A stretch of 64,000 nt of DNA from Peptostreptococcaceae bacterium (GTDB lineage Bacteria; Bacillota; Clostridia; Peptostreptococcales; Anaerovoracaceae): the NCBI GenBank assembly GCA_016650175.1, contig JAENWG010000004.1, positions 1-64,000 on the forward strand. The letters run 5' to 3'. The position numbers and the translations under genes are program-made. Below are positions 43,901 through 51,829 of the stretch, piece after piece (position 1 is the stretch's first letter; each line of letters starts with the position of its first letter). The notes beneath the pieces are model-generated. The model had not been told where the DNA came from and did no database searches. It saw nothing but the letters and a program-made list of their open reading frames with translations.

Positions 43901-44542
43901 AGTTATTTCATTTTTAGCTGTAGCAATTTTACTATTAATATCATTTAATACTTTATTATTTAGTTCGTCAATTTTATCTTGATTAATTGATACCATCAGA
44001 GTTTCTTCTAACATTCCATTTGTATCAACAGATGCCACACCGGTAGTTCCTTCTAATGCATCTAAAAGCTCTTCATCTAAAAACGCTGAAAGCTCTGCTT
44101 GGCTTTTCCCTTCGTATTCAACGGCCATTATGCTAATTGGAATCATACTAGGATTTAGTTTAAGGATAGTAGATGTTCCTACCCTATCATCCCATTCACC
44201 GCTAGCCATATTAATATCTTCTAAAATATCGACTACAACATTATCTATATCAGCTTGTTCATTAAATTCAATTGTTATAATTGAATAATTAGAGTTTGCT
44301 GTTGATTCAACATTTTCTACATTTTCAAGCATCATAAAAGATCGTTCAAGAGGCTTGTTTATGTCGTCTTCAACTTTTTCAGGAGTAGAACCCGGATAAG
44401 GCGTAATTACCACAACATAAGGAAGGTCCATTTTGGGGAAAAGGTCCGGAACCATACGAACATAAGCAACTATTCCTAATATTATTATCAATATTACCGC
44501 TACAAATATAGTAAACGGTTTTTTTACGCTCAATTTAATCAT
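40973..44542 (-). CDS. RND-family efflux transporter permease (AcrB/SwrC-like)
   Basis: A 1189-residue proton-driven pump of the HAE-RND type. It shows two homologous halves, each with one helix, a large external loop and five or more helices, giving about twelve segments. Typical stretches are PDLFPKMDLP, YPGSTPEKVE near the start, GMIVDNSVVVIENIFR in helix 4 and VGIIVNNGIVLVDYVNQ in helix 10, with the paired Asp/Asn residues of the proton relay. The first periplasmic-type loop has a coiled-coil insertion rich in Gln, Glu and Lys (about 190-350), reminiscent of SwrC-like pumps of Gram-positives. No membrane-fusion partner is next to it. It heads the series leading to rho and cca. Confidence 0.92.
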   Translation of the reverse strand: MIKLSVKKPFTIFVAVILIIILGIVAYVRMVPDLFPKMDLPYVVVITPYPGSTPEKVEDDINKPLERSFMMLENVENVESTANSNYSIITIEFNEQADIDNVVVDILEDINMASGEWDDRVGTSTILKLNPSMIPISIMAVEYEGKSQAELSAFLDEELLDALEGTTGVASVDTNGMLEETLMVSINQDKIDELNNKVLNDINSKIATAKNEITTQKAKVDDGLTKIIEGKEELQSGLDQVNVGLIGVQVSKSLLTLGGDLDSDEFGQGVTGVITDNGLSLDPNVIVSQYTSYNNDLDGTEQELLQTKSFLEDSKSKLEETETALSAAQSELGKALSTVDSEAEAAREQANIGDMITVEMVANMLKAQNFDMPAGYIGEEEGRYLVSVGDKVESVDSMKNLLLMSIDTESVGDITLSDVADVYIEDNSNTSYANLNGNPSVLLMLSKQSNYATAEVSTNINDKVKELTAEHEGLNLISLMDQGDYIRLMISSILKSLLFGAIFAFLILLLFLKDIKPTIITIISIPTSLMFAIFLMYLFDVSINIVSISGLAVAVGMIVDNSVVVIENIFRLRSEGVPLAKASYAGAKQVSGAIIASTLTTVSVFVPIIFIEGLTKQLFSDMAITVTVALIASLIIGLTLVPAMSSKMLKNTMPKKKEEGKVMLKYRSSLDWVLNHKAIILIVATLLLIFSTVSVLSKGFIFMPEMNSPQVGVEITYPDETNYNEMKEMTDGIVEQISNIEGVNDVGTMMGGSMMDMSGGKADYSKVTMYAMIDQSNGKSSLDIEKEINKLDYPKNAKVEASGSDISDFTTAMGGDGITIEIKGNDLTELQDSAKEIAKELKNVEGIDEIDNGLEDSEPELHFVVNKKKAMEKGLMVATVYAAITQKINNSIIATEIDTDKNSYEVVVMNAKNSEMTRDEIENMEIEATSITGEKTNVLLKDVTDVEEKETLNVIKRKNQNRIITVSATLEEGYNITLTTSKAMNAVEKIELPEGMSVEFHGENETVMDGIKKLTMMLALGVLFIYLIMVAQFQSLKSPFIIMFTIPLAMTGGFLGLLITGNLLSVIAMIGLVMLVGIIVNNGIVLVDYVNQLRAKGYKKRDALIEAGVTRMRPILMTSLTTICGLIVMALGREMGTEMMQPVAIVCIGGLTYATLMTLYIVPCIYDFFNKEEYKFVSDEDLDISDIIV

Positions 44543-44559
44543 TTATTGTCCTCGTTTTA

Positions 44560-44588
44560 TTGTTATTCTATCAAAATTATGGTAATAT
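44560..44588 (+). promoter_or_regulatory. Promoter of aroB
   Basis: TTGTTA (44560-44565) and TAATAT (44583-44588), 17 bases apart, in the 64-base gap shared with the divergent RND gene. Confidence 0.6.
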
Positions 44589-44606
44589 TCCGATAGGAGA
44601 GTGGAT

Positions 44607-45650
44607 ATGAAAAAGATAACTATTAATACTTCGCCATCTTATGATGTGATAATTGATGATAATATTCTTAATACTGTAAACGAAACGATATTAGAGTATA
44701 TTGAACCATGCAAAATTTGTATAATTACGGATAGTACCGTTAGTTCTCTTTATGCGAACAAAGTGAAAACGAGCTTGAAATCTTCAGGTTTTTTGGTTAT
44801 TAAGATTGTTTTCCCGCCGGGTGAACACTCTAAAAGTCTTTCTACTTATTCTAATATTTTAGAAGCAGTCGCAGACGAAGGTCTCACAAAAACTGATTGT
44901 ATTATAGCTTTAGGTGGCGGTGTAGTTGGCGATTTGGCAGGTTTTGTTGCTTCCTCATATATGAGAGGAATACAGTATATCCAAATACCTACAACTTACC
45001 TTGCTGCTTTAGATTCTTCTATTGGTGGGAAAACGGGCATCAATTTACTAAGAGGTAAGAACCTCGTTGGTACATTTTGGAACCCTAAACTCGTTTTATG
45101 CGATCCTACGGTTTTTAACACTTTACCTACCATTAGACGAATGGACGGAATCGCTGAGGCTATAAAATGCGCTGTCGTTACAGATAAATCGCTTCTTGGT
45201 CCTATAAAAAATAATTCCTATACTTATGTTATTGAACGATGTGTATCTATTAAAAAATCAATTGTTGAAGCTGACCAGTATGAAGAAAGCCTAAGGCAAC
45301 TTTTAAGTTTCGGGCATCTCATCGGACATGCCATAGAAAAACTTAGCGGTTACAGTGTATCTCATGGTCATGCAATAGCAGCAGGTATGATTTACGAAGC
45401 CAGAGCTGCTTACAAAATGGGTTTTACAGATACTGATATTTCTAAGGATCTAGAAACTATATTACGTACATTGGGCTTTACCCCGGAAGTTTCTTATACT
45501 GTGGAAGAACTAATGAAATATGTAATTATGTCCAAAAGAATTCACAAGGATACTATAGACATAGTTGTTCCTATTGAAATCGGAAAATGCAAACTTGCTA
45601 AATTGAACATGTATCAATTAGAAGAATATATCCGTGTAGGCAAAGAGTAG
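44607..45650 (+). CDS. aroB: 3-dehydroquinate synthase
   Basis: Second enzyme of the shikimate pathway, converting DAHP to 3-dehydroquinate with NAD and a metal. The 347-residue protein has the NAD-binding GGGVVGDLAGFVAS, IQIPTTYLAALDSSIGGKTGIN and metal ligands in LLSFGHLIGHAIE. I start at ATG 44607, six bases after AGGAGA; the GTG at 44601 directly abuts the binding site. The gene is alone here rather than in an aro cluster, and its stop lies within its terminator hairpin. Confidence 0.95.
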   Translation: MKKITINTSPSYDVIIDDNILNTVNETILEYIEPCKICIITDSTVSSLYANKVKTSLKSSGFLVIKIVFPPGEHSKSLSTYSNILEAVADEGLTKTDCIIALGGGVVGDLAGFVASSYMRGIQYIQIPTTYLAALDSSIGGKTGINLLRGKNLVGTFWNPKLVLCDPTVFNTLPTIRRMDGIAEAIKCAVVTDKSLLGPIKNNSYTYVIERCVSIKKSIVEADQYEESLRQLLSFGHLIGHAIEKLSGYSVSHGHAIAAGMIYEARAAYKMGFTDTDISKDLETILRTLGFTPEVSYTVEELMKYVIMSKRIHKDTIDIVVPIEIGKCKLAKLNMYQLEEYIRVGKE

Positions 45651-45671
45651 TAACACTGCTCTTTGTTTTTT
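45641..45671 (+). terminator. Terminator overlapping the aroB stop codon
   Basis: CAAAGAGTAG (45641-45650) pairs with CTGCTCTTTG (45656-45665), followed by TTTTTT. The last codon bases of aroB form the 5' arm. Confidence 0.8.
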
Positions 45672-46200
45672 ATTTTTCCCACTCTTCAGCAAGCAAAGAA
45701 AAAACATATGAGTTTCTCTTTTCTCCCGTAAATATTCTGCATGAGTTTCTTAATAAGCCTTCATACTTAAATCCACATTTTTCAATAACACGTTGAGATC
45801 TTTTATTAACCTCAGACGTATGTATAGCAATCACTTCTAGCTTTAAGTCCTCAAAGCCATAACGTATAACTTCTTTTGAAGCTTCGGTAATTATTCCTTT
45901 GCCCCACCATTCATGTTTTAAACCATATCCTAATTCTTTGCTTAATAAATCAGGTCTTATTCTATCATTTTCTAGGGCTATGTTCCCTATTATTTCTCCT
46001 GTTTCTTTATAGATTACTGCCCATGCTTCTACAGGTAGTAAAATATCTCGTAAAACTTCTTTTGACTCTTCTATATCTGCGTGAGGTTTCCAACCCGCAT
46101 GAGGACCAACGTCAGGGTGTTTCGCATACTCATAAAGCGACTTAGCATCTTCCATAGACCAAGCTCTCATAATTAGTCGTTTAGTTTCTAATGTTCTCAT
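45670..46200 (-). CDS. GNAT-family N-acetyltransferase (RimJ/RimL-like)
   Basis: A 176-residue acetyltransferase. ETKRLIMRAWSMEDA at the N-terminus, GYGLKHEWWGKGIITEA around the acetyl-CoA loop and VNKRSQRVIEKCGFKYEG near the end are family hallmarks. It may acetylate a ribosomal protein or another amine; the substrate is unknown. It is the last gene after the LTA-synthase-like gene, 17 bases downstream of it, with a GGAGAG ribosome binding site. Confidence 0.87.
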   Translation of the reverse strand: MRTLETKRLIMRAWSMEDAKSLYEYAKHPDVGPHAGWKPHADIEESKEVLRDILLPVEAWAVIYKETGEIIGNIALENDRIRPDLLSKELGYGLKHEWWGKGIITEASKEVIRYGFEDLKLEVIAIHTSEVNKRSQRVIEKCGFKYEGLLRNSCRIFTGEKRNSYVFSLLAEEWEK

Positions 46201-46217
46201 ATACTTTTCTCTCTCCC

Positions 46218-48236
46218 CTAATCTTCGCAGGTTGTAAGTATTTCAAGACTTTTTGTATCTATTTGACTGACTGTCATATATTTTGCGTCCTTTGGATCAA
46301 CCTTTTCTTCAAGTCCTATTAGTGTTGGACTTAGGTATATCGTGTCTAAAACTTCGCCATCTAAAGTAATTCTACTATGTTCAGTAAAGTTTTCACCTTT
46401 TATATAATATTTATTCCCTATTTTACTTACTTCTTTTATTTTAATTTCTTTTGTTCCAAACTGTATATCCGTCGGTTCATAAGGGTTAACTCCACCATAA
46501 CAATAACCATTTCCATAAAGCATATCATAACCTAACGCTTTAAGATTTGGAAGAAAATCTACGTCACTATGATCAGTGTTTTGTTGGTAATTAAATATTA
46601 CTCCTTTATTCATACCTATTCTATCAAATATCTCCGCAGCTATTTCATATGAGTGAAGGTCTTTATCTTCTTCTTTTAGTCCCATGTTATCCCAAATCAC
46701 ATACTGTGTTTTGTACAAATTTCCATCTCCGTATTGCTCTTCTAAAACATCAAGTGCAGGTATATGATCTCCGTATAACAATAGCACTGTATCTTCTTCA
46801 TTTTCGCTTAAAGCGCTAACGAGATCTTTAACAAACAAATCCATTTCGTGCAGTTCATTTACATAGTATTCATAACGCCATTTAGTATATTCATCCTCTG
46901 CAGTAACCGTAGTATATGGTTCTTCAAATACCTGTTCGCTCGGATAACTACCATGTCCTTCTACCGAAATAGTAAATACAAAATCCTTTTCTTCTGTATC
47001 TTGTACTATGTTCATTATCTCCTTAGTTAAAACCGTGTCTTTCGGCCAATTGTTAGGTGTTTTGGTAATTCCGTTCATGTACTCTAATGGCGTAAAAGTG
47101 TCAAATCCCAAATTTGCATAAACTTCATTTCTATTATAAAAAACTGCTCTGTAATCATGAATTGCATGCGCACCATATCCTTCACTTTTAAATACATACG
47201 CCATAGATTCCAAAGTCTTAGTTCTTAATTCCCCTTTATACGGATACTCTCCGGGTCCAAAAAATTTAGTGCTTATACCTGTTAATACTTCGAATTCTGT
47301 ATTCGCTGTTCCCGCTCCACATGCAGGTACGGTAAATTCTCCTGAAGAGTAGTTATCACATAAGTCCGTAAATGTAGGTATTGGATTGTTTGACAGTTCT
47401 ATATGATTAAAAAGTTCTGGATTGGTAAAAGATTCTAGTTGCACAATAATTATATTCGGATAATCATCATCTGCATCCTCATATTTCAATATCTGTGCGT
47501 CTCCGCTTTCAGAATATTCATTTATTATGTCATCTATCGTGTCTTCCGAATATCCAAGCGGCTTTGAGATTCCCTTATTTAGCGAAGTATTAATAAAACA
47601 ATAAGGCACTCCATAATCATTATATGCGTAGTTAAGGTTACCAAAGAAAGTACTTAATACTCCGACTCTTATTAGCAAAACAGTTGCACCAAAAGTTATT
47701 CCTACTATAACGGCTATAACGGCTATCGCATGCTTGTAATTAATATTTTCCCAAACACTTCCTCTTACAAAGAGTAGTACCGCAACTAATACTAGAATTG
47801 CAATTGCTGCTATAAGAAGAATTATTTGATTTCGTGACATATAGCTTCCCATGAGGGAAAAACCGTCCTGTAAATTTTGCATGTCATACAGTGTAAACGG
47901 CGTCATTCTCTTTAATAAAATTACTCCGTTTACGGCACCAAGTCCTATCCATATTATTGAAATGAACAACAACAGGAAATTTCTCCTATGAATTAGAAAC
48001 ACAAACGACAATGTTGCAAGTATTATTAATGAATTGTATACAAAAACTATAGGACTTGTAAACATATATACTAATCCCTGTCCTATACCGCTTGATTGCC
48101 TAGCGAATGTTTCTATAAACAGATTAATTACCACAGCAAAAATTGCTAACTTTGCTAAATATTTAAAATAATTTTCACTGGCTTCAAATCTTTTTATTTC
48201 ATTTTTAAATATTTTAAGTTTTTTAAATTCTCTCAA
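46218..48236 (-). CDS. LTA synthase-like membrane sulfatase-fold phosphotransferase
   Basis: Probable polyglycerol-phosphate or phosphoethanolamine transferase acting outside the membrane. The 672-residue protein has five N-terminal transmembrane helices (about 27-195) and an alkaline-phosphatase-superfamily domain (about 255-560). Visible metal and active-site residues are Glu268 (QLESF), the nucleophile Thr310 (GAGTANTEFE), and Asp490-His491 (YGDH). After the catalytic domain come about 100 extra residues with an IPT/Ig-like look (570-672). The start is an unusual TTG at 48236, four bases after the rsmA stop, with AAAGGA formed by the last rsmA codons; coupled translation is likely. Confidence 0.85.
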   Translation of the reverse strand: MREFKKLKIFKNEIKRFEASENYFKYLAKLAIFAVVINLFIETFARQSSGIGQGLVYMFTSPIVFVYNSLIILATLSFVFLIHRRNFLLLFISIIWIGLGAVNGVILLKRMTPFTLYDMQNLQDGFSLMGSYMSRNQIILLIAAIAILVLVAVLLFVRGSVWENINYKHAIAVIAVIVGITFGATVLLIRVGVLSTFFGNLNYAYNDYGVPYCFINTSLNKGISKPLGYSEDTIDDIINEYSESGDAQILKYEDADDDYPNIIIVQLESFTNPELFNHIELSNNPIPTFTDLCDNYSSGEFTVPACGAGTANTEFEVLTGISTKFFGPGEYPYKGELRTKTLESMAYVFKSEGYGAHAIHDYRAVFYNRNEVYANLGFDTFTPLEYMNGITKTPNNWPKDTVLTKEIMNIVQDTEEKDFVFTISVEGHGSYPSEQVFEEPYTTVTAEDEYTKWRYEYYVNELHEMDLFVKDLVSALSENEEDTVLLLYGDHIPALDVLEEQYGDGNLYKTQYVIWDNMGLKEEDKDLHSYEIAAEIFDRIGMNKGVIFNYQQNTDHSDVDFLPNLKALGYDMLYGNGYCYGGVNPYEPTDIQFGTKEIKIKEVSKIGNKYYIKGENFTEHSRITLDGEVLDTIYLSPTLIGLEEKVDPKDAKYMTVSQIDTKSLEILTTCED

Positions 48237-48240
48237 TACT

Positions 48241-49125
48241 TTAGAATCCTTTCTTACTTAAACATTCTGAAACAGAGGCAAATTCTTCTACGCTTAACGT
48301 TTCTGCCCTTCGCTTTTCATCAATTTTAAGTTTGTTCAATGCATTTTTTATATCTTCTTTGCTGAAATTTTCTAAATTGCTCAAAGAATTTAGTAGTGTT
48401 TTTCTCCTTTGTCCAAAGCCTGCTTTTATACAATTAAAAAAAAGTCGTTCATCTTCTAATTTGATTCTATCAGCACCTTTTATATCCATCCTAATAACTG
48501 TTGAATCTACTTTTGGTGCTGGATAAAATACGTTTTTTGAAACATCGCAAATTTTAATTGCTTCGCTATAATAATTAACTGCATATGTAATAGCGCCACA
48601 TTTTTTTGTACCAGGTTTAGCACTCATTCTTTCAGCAACTTCTTTTTGCATCATTACTGTAATACTATCCACTTCAATCCTATCCTCTAAAAGTTTCATT
48701 ACGATAGGTGTTGTTATATAGTATGGTAAATTACCTATTACTCTTACATTTTTTATTTTATCGTTTTTTGCTTTTTCTTCTGCTATTATTTTACTAATAT
48801 CCGTTTTTAAAACATCGCTATTGATTATTTCTATATTGTTGTAATCTATCAAGTTATCTTTAAGTATTGGTATAAGCTTACGGTCTAGTTCAATAGCAAC
48901 AACTTTGTTTGCTATTTCTGCGGCTTCTTTAGTAAGAACCCCTATTCCTGGCCCTATTTCGATAACTAACGTTTCATTATCTATTTTGCTACCGTAAATA
49001 ATTTCATCTACGATGTTCTTATCAATTAAAAAATTCTGTCCTAGGCCTTTTGAAAGGTTAAATCCATATGCCTTTTTTATTCGATTTATAGTATTTGGTG
49101 AATAAAGATTATTTTCTTTTATCAT
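48241..49125 (-). CDS. rsmA: 16S rRNA dimethyladenosine transferase
   Basis: KsgA-type enzyme that dimethylates two adjacent adenines near the 3' end of 16S rRNA. The 294-residue protein has SKGLGQNFLIDKN, VIEIGPGIGVLTKE and the NLPYYITTPIV catalytic motif. It overlaps rnmV by 17 bases; the rnmV-rsmA pair is conserved in Firmicutes and links 5S and 16S rRNA maturation. Confidence 0.96.
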   Translation of the reverse strand: MIKENNLYSPNTINRIKKAYGFNLSKGLGQNFLIDKNIVDEIIYGSKIDNETLVIEIGPGIGVLTKEAAEIANKVVAIELDRKLIPILKDNLIDYNNIEIINSDVLKTDISKIIAEEKAKNDKIKNVRVIGNLPYYITTPIVMKLLEDRIEVDSITVMMQKEVAERMSAKPGTKKCGAITYAVNYYSEAIKICDVSKNVFYPAPKVDSTVIRMDIKGADRIKLEDERLFFNCIKAGFGQRRKTLLNSLSNLENFSKEDIKNALNKLKIDEKRRAETLSVEEFASVSECLSKKGF

Positions 49126-49669
49126 TATTTATTTCCTTAATAGCGTTATTAATATCGCTTTTGTTTATGTTAAATGCAACTAGTTTTTTTAATAGCGTTT
49201 TGCCATTTGAATATCCTATTCCAAGAATATCACAAAGTTCTTCTCTTAATTTTGATGAATTTTCTTTTCCAAGAAGCCCATTTTTATATAAAAATTCAGT
49301 ATCAACATCCGAAAAACTACTTTCTGACTTACAATGGCATTTGCTTAAAGCTTCGATTATCGATTCACCAGACGCATTTTCTATTCCTATATTGCCATTC
49401 TTAAGTGCTTTTTCTAGTGGTAGGTATGCTTGTTTCGCATTAGGAAATCTTTCCGTTAGTTTTCTTCGAATTTCTTCTCCTGAAAAATCGGGATCTGTAA
49501 AAATTATTATTCCCTTTTCTTTATATGCTTTTTCAATTAACGTCCATGTCTCTTTTTTTATTCCAAATCCATGGGTTTCAATTGTTATACCTTCAACCGC
49601 CTTGCTGACAGCTGTAGTATCATCGCGGCCTTCTACTACTATGGCCTCGCTTACGTTTATTTTATTCAT
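49109..49669 (-). CDS. rnmV: Ribonuclease M5
   Basis: Matures 5S rRNA. The 186-residue protein starts with the Toprim motif AIVVEGRDDTTAV and contains FTDPDFSGEEIRR, the acidic metal site. I start at the ATG of 49669 (MNKINVSEA); upstream in-frame codons lie inside the DivIC-like gene, which ends at 49662. The ribosome binding site is weak. Confidence 0.93.
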   Translation of the reverse strand: MNKINVSEAIVVEGRDDTTAVSKAVEGITIETHGFGIKKETWTLIEKAYKEKGIIIFTDPDFSGEEIRRKLTERFPNAKQAYLPLEKALKNGNIGIENASGESIIEALSKCHCKSESSFSDVDTEFLYKNGLLGKENSSKLREELCDILGIGYSNGKTLLKKLVAFNINKSDINNAIKEINNDKRK

Positions 49670-49964
49670 CTGTTTCTTCACTTTTTTCTTCCGGTAAAAT
49701 AAACAATATTTCATCCGGGTTTGCTAGTTTAAGTTGTCGCCTGGCTTCCTCTTCAATAAACTCCATAGTATCAACATTCTCAAGTTCTAGTTCTAAATTA
49801 TCTCTTTCATCTTCTAATTCTTGGTTTTGCTCTTTTAATTGGCTGTTTTCGTTATGTAATGTTATTATATTCTTAACTGAAAAAATTATAGTAACACATA
49901 AAGCTACAGAAATGATTACTGCTGCAATTTTATATCCATTGAATTTTAATTTGTTACCTTTCAT
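49662..49964 (-). CDS. DivIC/FtsB-like septum formation initiator
   Basis: Small cell-division membrane protein of 100 residues. It has a short cytoplasmic head, one transmembrane helix (about 10-33) and an extracellular coiled coil (about 38-68) with a leucine/asparagine heptad pattern, followed by EARRQLKLANPDEILF, typical of the family. I start at ATG 49964, eight bases after GAGAGG. In Firmicutes such genes support septal FtsL/DivIB complexes. It overlaps rnmV by eight bases. Confidence 0.87.
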   Translation of the reverse strand: MKGNKLKFNGYKIAAVIISVALCVTIIFSVKNIITLHNENSQLKEQNQELEDERDNLELELENVDTMEFIEEEARRQLKLANPDEILFILPEEKSEETDE

Positions 49965-49985
49965 TTCTGTACCTCTCAAGAACAC

Positions 49986-50025
49986 TTAAGAGCCCGAAGC
50001 ACATTGCTATGCTTCTGGCTCTTTA
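49986..50025 (-). terminator. Hairpin after the M23 endopeptidase gene
   Basis: On the minus strand AAGAGCC-GAAGCA pairs with TGCTTC-GGCTCTT with one mismatch pair. The T-tract is short, so it may be a partial terminator or an mRNA-stabilising hairpin. Confidence 0.55.
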
Positions 50026-50029
50026 AATT

Positions 50030-51829
50030 TTATAAATAAAGTTGTGGATTTACAGTTGAACCGTTAGTATGAACTTCAAAGTGACAATGCGACCCTGTAC
50101 TTCTTCCCGTGTTTCCTACAGCTCCTATTATCTGATCTTTAAATACCTTATCGCCTACACTTACAGCCAAAGTACTACAGTGCCCATATAATGTTTCATT
50201 ATTATCTCCGTGGTCTATTTTAATGCAATAACCATAAGCTCCATTATAACCTGCCATTGTTACCGTACCACCATCTGCTGCGTGTATTGGTGTACCTGTT
50301 GGTGCAGCTAAATCTATTCCATAATGCATCCTGCCCCATCTCATTCCATACGTTGCTGAAATTATAGCACCGTTTACAGGCATAAGGTAAGTGCCCGTAC
50401 CTTGTGATGGCGGAGTTTCTTTAGTACCTATTAATACTATTTCCGTTACAGGTTCTTCCAAAATCTCTTGCACAAGTATTTTTTCGTCAGTTTCTTTTCC
50501 ATTTTCTCTAGTAATTTCTGCTTCTGTTATGGCTTTACCGTTAACACCCTTAGTGCTAACATATTCTTCACCTTCATATAGATTAGAAGAATCTTTCTCT
50601 TCTACTTCATATTCAAGTTTCTCAGAAGATTTTCTGTTTTCTATCGTTATCAATGTTAATTTATGAGCCTCTACTACTATAAATAAAACTTCATCCTCTT
50701 GTGGAGTATCTTTGTCCACTCCAGAATTTTGTTCCAATAATTCATCTACTGATATTCCATAGAGTTCGGCAATACTTTCATATGTTTCATCAACTTTAAT
50801 AGTATGGTTAATTACTGTTTGATCTTCTTTAATTAGCTTGCTTGCTGCAATATCTGGAGTATTTATATTAGCTAATACAGTATCTATTTCTTTAAATTCT
50901 ATATTCTCTTTAAATTCAGCACTTAAATATTCAACGCCATCTTCTTCCGGCATAAAATAATTTTTGATCTTAGACAATGTTTTTAAAGCCTTATCCTGAT
51001 CTTCGACTATAGTTAAGAGTTTTCCATCTGCATATATCCCGTAAGCTTTTACTTCTAAATCAGTCATATAAGTTAATCTCTTAAGCACCGTGTCTATATC
51101 GTCAACATCTTTGTTTGCTGCTGACACTGTACTAAATGTTATGTTTTCATATGGTATGATTTTGATATCAGCATTTGTTTGTTCTGATAAAGCTTCTCCA
51201 GCTAAATCTAATATCTTAATTACATCATCTTCTTTTTCTACATAACCAAGCTCTCTACCGTTATATGAATAACTATAAACCATGTTTTGATTAAACACAG
51301 CAAATGTAACAAACATTACAAAAAAGAACCCTATTCCTGTGATTATAATTTCTCTACGGTGGCTTTTTAACGCGTTTACGTTATTGTGATGTATTTTGAC
51401 TATATTAATAATCAAGAGTCTAATTAAATCCGTCACTACATCTTGTGCTTTATCGTGGAAAAATATGCTGTTAGCTGTGACATTTAGCAATTTATCGTAA
51501 GCTTTTACTTTAGGTTTCTTTTGTTTATCCTTTTTACCAACTTTAATTTTATGTTTTTCTTTCTTTCCTATATTGTCATTCTCATCTACTATGTCTTTTG
51601 TCTTTTTAGTAAATTTATGTTTTTCTGTCTTACCTATATTGTCAGCCTCATCTACTATGTCTTTTGTCTTTTTTTCTTTTATTTTCTTTTCTTTTTTATC
51701 TTTTTCTATTTTGTTTTTCTTCTTAGCCTTTTTTTCTGCTTTTTTATTAGTTTCTGATTTTATAGCGGCTTCTTCATTTTCTGTATCCAGGCTTTCGCCT
51801 CTTCTCTTCTTGTTCCAATACAACTGCAC
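50030..51829 (-). CDS. Membrane-anchored M23 peptidoglycan endopeptidase with LysM and G5 domains
   Basis: Cell-wall hydrolase of 599 residues. A very basic cytoplasmic tail (about 1-155) contains a 22-residue tandem repeat (54-75 and 76-97, KTKDIVDE..). One transmembrane helix (about 160-182) follows, then an extracellular region with a LysM-like segment (about 340-385), a G5 domain (about 390-465) and a C-terminal M23 domain with His502, Asp506 and HxH (581-583). The first start is GTG 51829, only three bases after GGAGG; a TTG at 51823 is spaced better. Whichever is used, the gene overlaps the DnaD-like gene by about 65-70 bases, which is unusually long. Confidence 0.88.
   Translation of the reverse strand: MQLYWNKKRRGESLDTENEEAAIKSETNKKAEKKAKKKNKIEKDKKEKKIKEKKTKDIVDEADNIGKTEKHKFTKKTKDIVDENDNIGKKEKHKIKVGKKDKQKKPKVKAYDKLLNVTANSIFFHDKAQDVVTDLIRLLIINIVKIHHNNVNALKSHRREIIITGIGFFFVMFVTFAVFNQNMVYSYSYNGRELGYVEKEDDVIKILDLAGEALSEQTNADIKIIPYENITFSTVSAANKDVDDIDTVLKRLTYMTDLEVKAYGIYADGKLLTIVEDQDKALKTLSKIKNYFMPEEDGVEYLSAEFKENIEFKEIDTVLANINTPDIAASKLIKEDQTVINHTIKVDETYESIAELYGISVDELLEQNSGVDKDTPQEDEVLFIVVEAHKLTLITIENRKSSEKLEYEVEEKDSSNLYEGEEYVSTKGVNGKAITEAEITRENGKETDEKILVQEILEEPVTEIVLIGTKETPPSQGTGTYLMPVNGAIISATYGMRWGRMHYGIDLAAPTGTPIHAADGGTVTMAGYNGAYGYCIKIDHGDNNETLYGHCSTLAVSVGDKVFKDQIIGAVGNTGRSTGSHCHFEVHTNGSTVNPQLYL
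51551..51682 (-). repeat. Tandem 66-bp repeat inside the M23 endopeptidase gene
   Basis: Two nearly identical units start at 51551 and 51617. Each encodes 22 residues with the core TKDIVDExDNIGK.EKHK in the cytoplasmic tail. The period, a multiple of three, keeps the frame and would allow copy-number change by slippage. Confidence 0.8.

Noticed and set aside
51551-51682. CRISPR-like repeat
   Set aside because: There are only two directly adjoining 66-bp units, in frame within a gene, with no spacers.
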